The position numbers were made by a program, and so were the translations under genes. The notes under the pieces are model-generated. The model saw only the letters and a list, made by a program, of their open reading frames with translations, made no database searches and was not told the DNA's origin. A stretch of 5,053 nt of DNA from assembly GCA_030606165.1 (NCBI GenBank), contig JAUWGZ010000087.1:1-5053 (forward strand). Direction: 5' to 3'. This document shows positions 4,853 through 5,053 of this stretch, in pieces; position 1 is the first letter of the stretch, and each line of letters starts with the position of its first letter. Source of the DNA: Dehalococcoidia bacterium (GTDB lineage Bacteria > Chloroflexota > Dehalococcoidia > GIF9 > AB-539-J10).

Positions 4853-5053
4853 ATGACCAACGAAGTGATTGTCTCGGTACTTGTCTCCGGTGTGCTGAAC
4901 GGGGGCATTTATGCTCTGGCTGCCATGGGTTTGAGTATTCAATATGGTGTTGCCCGGGTGCTCAACCTCTCTCACGGAGAATTCATAATGGTGGCCACCT
5001 GGCTTGGCTTTACACTTTTTACACGCTTCGAGATTAACCCGCTGATGTCAATA
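4853..5053 (+). CDS. livH: LivH-type ABC transporter permease, N-terminal part (truncated by window end)
   Basis: The frame is open for 67 codons from ATG 4853 to the window edge. An in-frame stop (TAG at 4838-4840) precludes an upstream start. The ribosome-binding site is weak (GAAAG at 4840-4844). Residues 5-28 form a first membrane segment, followed by GLSIQYGVARVLNLSHGEFI (26-45), the conserved N-terminal signature of LivH/BCAA-type permeases, and then a second hydrophobic segment. It would form the membrane channel with a LivM-type partner and LivG/LivF ATPases, expected downstream. It lies 165 bases after the binding-protein gene, probably in the same operon. Confidence 0.92.
   Translation, partial: MTNEVIVSVLVSGVLNGGIYALAAMGLSIQYGVARVLNLSHGEFIMVATWLGFTLFTRFEINPLMSI

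Overview
The window looks like an accessory or housekeeping stretch of an anaerobic bacterial chromosome, possibly a Chloroflexota (Dehalococcoidia-like) organism. That placement is inference from three things: the style of the branched-chain-amino-acid-type transporter genes, the dense intergenic repeats built on TGTCATTGC/GCAATGACA, and the Zn-ribbon plus nuclease-like protein. No rRNA or other phylogenetic marker is present to settle it.

Layout. (1) Positions 14-1405, minus strand: a 463-residue protein with a multi-Cys Zn-ribbon block resembling the TackOD1 family, followed by two tandem copies of a restriction-endonuclease-like module. It has its own good promoter (1434-1462) and Shine-Dalgarno. 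(2) 1503-1760: non-coding DNA with a repeat copy and A/T-rich degenerate sequence. (3) 1761-2240, minus strand: five tRNA genes, in transcription order Trp(CCA), Leu(GAG), Gly(GCC), Cys(GCA), Leu(UAA), with a candidate promoter just upstream. (4) 2241-2430: no recognisable gene. (5) 2431-2780: a cluster of palindromic, inverted-repeat-bounded elements. A 62-bp piece of it also lies on the other side of the tRNA cluster in direct orientation. (6) 2821-3259: a promoter region and a long leader with two promoter-like sites, a 5' hairpin, three copies of GAAAGGAGG spaced 68 and 67 bases apart, and tiny overlapping ORFs. (7) 3260-4687, plus strand: a lipoprotein substrate-binding protein of the amino-acid/amide (LivJ-like) ABC transporter class. 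(8) 4688-4852: an intergenic segment holding a long stem-loop. (9) 4853 to the window end: the N-terminus of a LivH-type permease, cut by the window edge.

How it works together: the plus-strand genes form the start of a high-affinity ABC uptake operon (binding lipoprotein, then permease; further permease and ATPase genes would be expected beyond the window). The leader and the intergenic stem-loop are plausible places for post-transcriptional control, perhaps making the binding protein more abundant than the permease. The minus-strand genes are separate transcription units. I found no clear new multi-gene system. The best leads are the unusual leader of the transporter operon and the duplicated nuclease-like domain that appears to lack its catalytic lysine.
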